In this document: in pieces, positions 60,554-60,571 of the stretch
Position numbering within the stretch: position 1 is the first letter of the stretch
How the letters are laid out: each line of letters opens with the position of its first letter
Assembly (NCBI GenBank): GCA_002385815.1
Contig: DGEE01000120.1
Coordinates: 1-60,571 of the forward strand
From: Hungateiclostridiaceae bacterium UBA3934
Lineage (GTDB): Bacteria; Bacillota; Clostridia; Acetivibrionales; DTU013
Direction of reading: 5' to 3'
DNA: 60,571 nt
Translations under genes and position numbers: made by a program
The notes under the pieces: generated by a model
Database searches by the model: none
What the model was told of the DNA's origin: nothing
What the model saw: the letters and a program-made list of their open reading frames with translations, nothing else

Positions 60554-60571
60554 TGTCTCTTATACACATCT
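60554..60571. other. Tn5/Nextera mosaic-end adapter remnant
   Basis: TGTCTCTTATACACATCT is the reverse complement of 18 of the 19 mosaic-end bases. Not genomic. An apparent minus-strand frame starting MCIRDN from here is an adapter artefact. Confidence 0.97.

Noticed and set aside
60234..60569. 111-residue minus-strand frame starting MCIRDN at the right edge
   Set aside because: Its first residues are translated from the Tn5 adapter and the rest is antisense to the AIR-synthase-like gene.
1..60571. CRISPR array, prophage, insertion sequence, toxin-antitoxin or defence island
   Set aside because: I saw no spaced direct repeats, transposase, integrase or phage genes; nearly all genes are core functions in conserved order.

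Overview
The window looks like a chromosomal segment of an endospore-forming (or recently spore-forming) member of the class Clostridia with mid-40s GC by eye. Evidence: a SCIFF peptide/maturase pair (scfA-scfB), the tepA-ylzJ-ftsK/spoIIIE order, spoVS with a sigma-H-like promoter, a SpoIID-type C-terminus at the left edge, class-A RNase P RNA, a pyrimidine operon with a PyrR attenuator, and Gram-positive LexA boxes between divergent lexA and yneA. The gene order resembles the Acetivibrio/Ruminiclostridium type of Clostridia, but the family assignment is inference. Both ends carry Tn5/Nextera mosaic-end sequence, so the window is an assembled library contig whose outermost 18-19 bases are not genomic.

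Layout. 20-8329: end of a spoIID-like gene, queA-tgt (queuosine), yajC, a TIGR04086-like membrane protein, scfA-scfB, an HD hydrolase, secD-secF. 8582-11152: nitroreductase, a small membrane protein on the minus strand, an HD-GYP protein (cyclic-di-GMP type) and a small DUF6514-like gene. 11396-16599: dnaG-rpoD, tRNA-Asn and a CAU-anticodon tRNA, a 59-residue orphan gene, trmK-nif3. 16648-17003: rnpB. 17135-24709: tepA, ylzJ, a chemoreceptor on the minus strand, ftsK, a TPR membrane protein. 25057-27890: rny, ymdB, spoVS. 28069-32222: pgeF, an orphan peptide-binding lipoprotein, lspA, rluD. 32359-43091: pyr operon (leader with PyrR site, pyrR, pyrB, pyrC, pyrF, carB, pyrK, pyrD, a histidine phosphatase, a degenerate OPRT-like gene). 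43176-52015: nagZ-like lipoprotein, miaB, mutS, mutL, miaA, hfq. 52218-53314: lexA and yneA (SOS module). 53319-60553: SLH/GH18 glycosidase (minus), cysteine desulfurase-thiI, VanW protein, DUF2225 protein, and a truncated AIR-synthase/HypE-like gene.

How the genes work together. The content is mostly core: tRNA modification (queA, tgt, trmK, miaB, miaA, thiI plus desulfurase), protein export and lipoprotein maturation (yajC, secDF, lspA, tepA), replication, transcription and RNA turnover (dnaG, rpoD, rnpB, rny, hfq), mismatch repair and SOS (mutS, mutL, lexA, yneA), sporulation (spoVS, ftsK/spoIIIE) and UMP synthesis. I see no phage, insertion sequence, CRISPR array or defence island.

The least ordinary points are: the pyr operon lacks carA and carries an OPRT paralogue with a broken PRPP loop; two essential genes (rny, probably dnaG) appear to lack a usable ATG/GTG/TTG start and may begin at ATT; rny has a long structured leader; and three LexA boxes are embedded in the lexA and yneA promoters. 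I did not find a clearly new multi-gene system.
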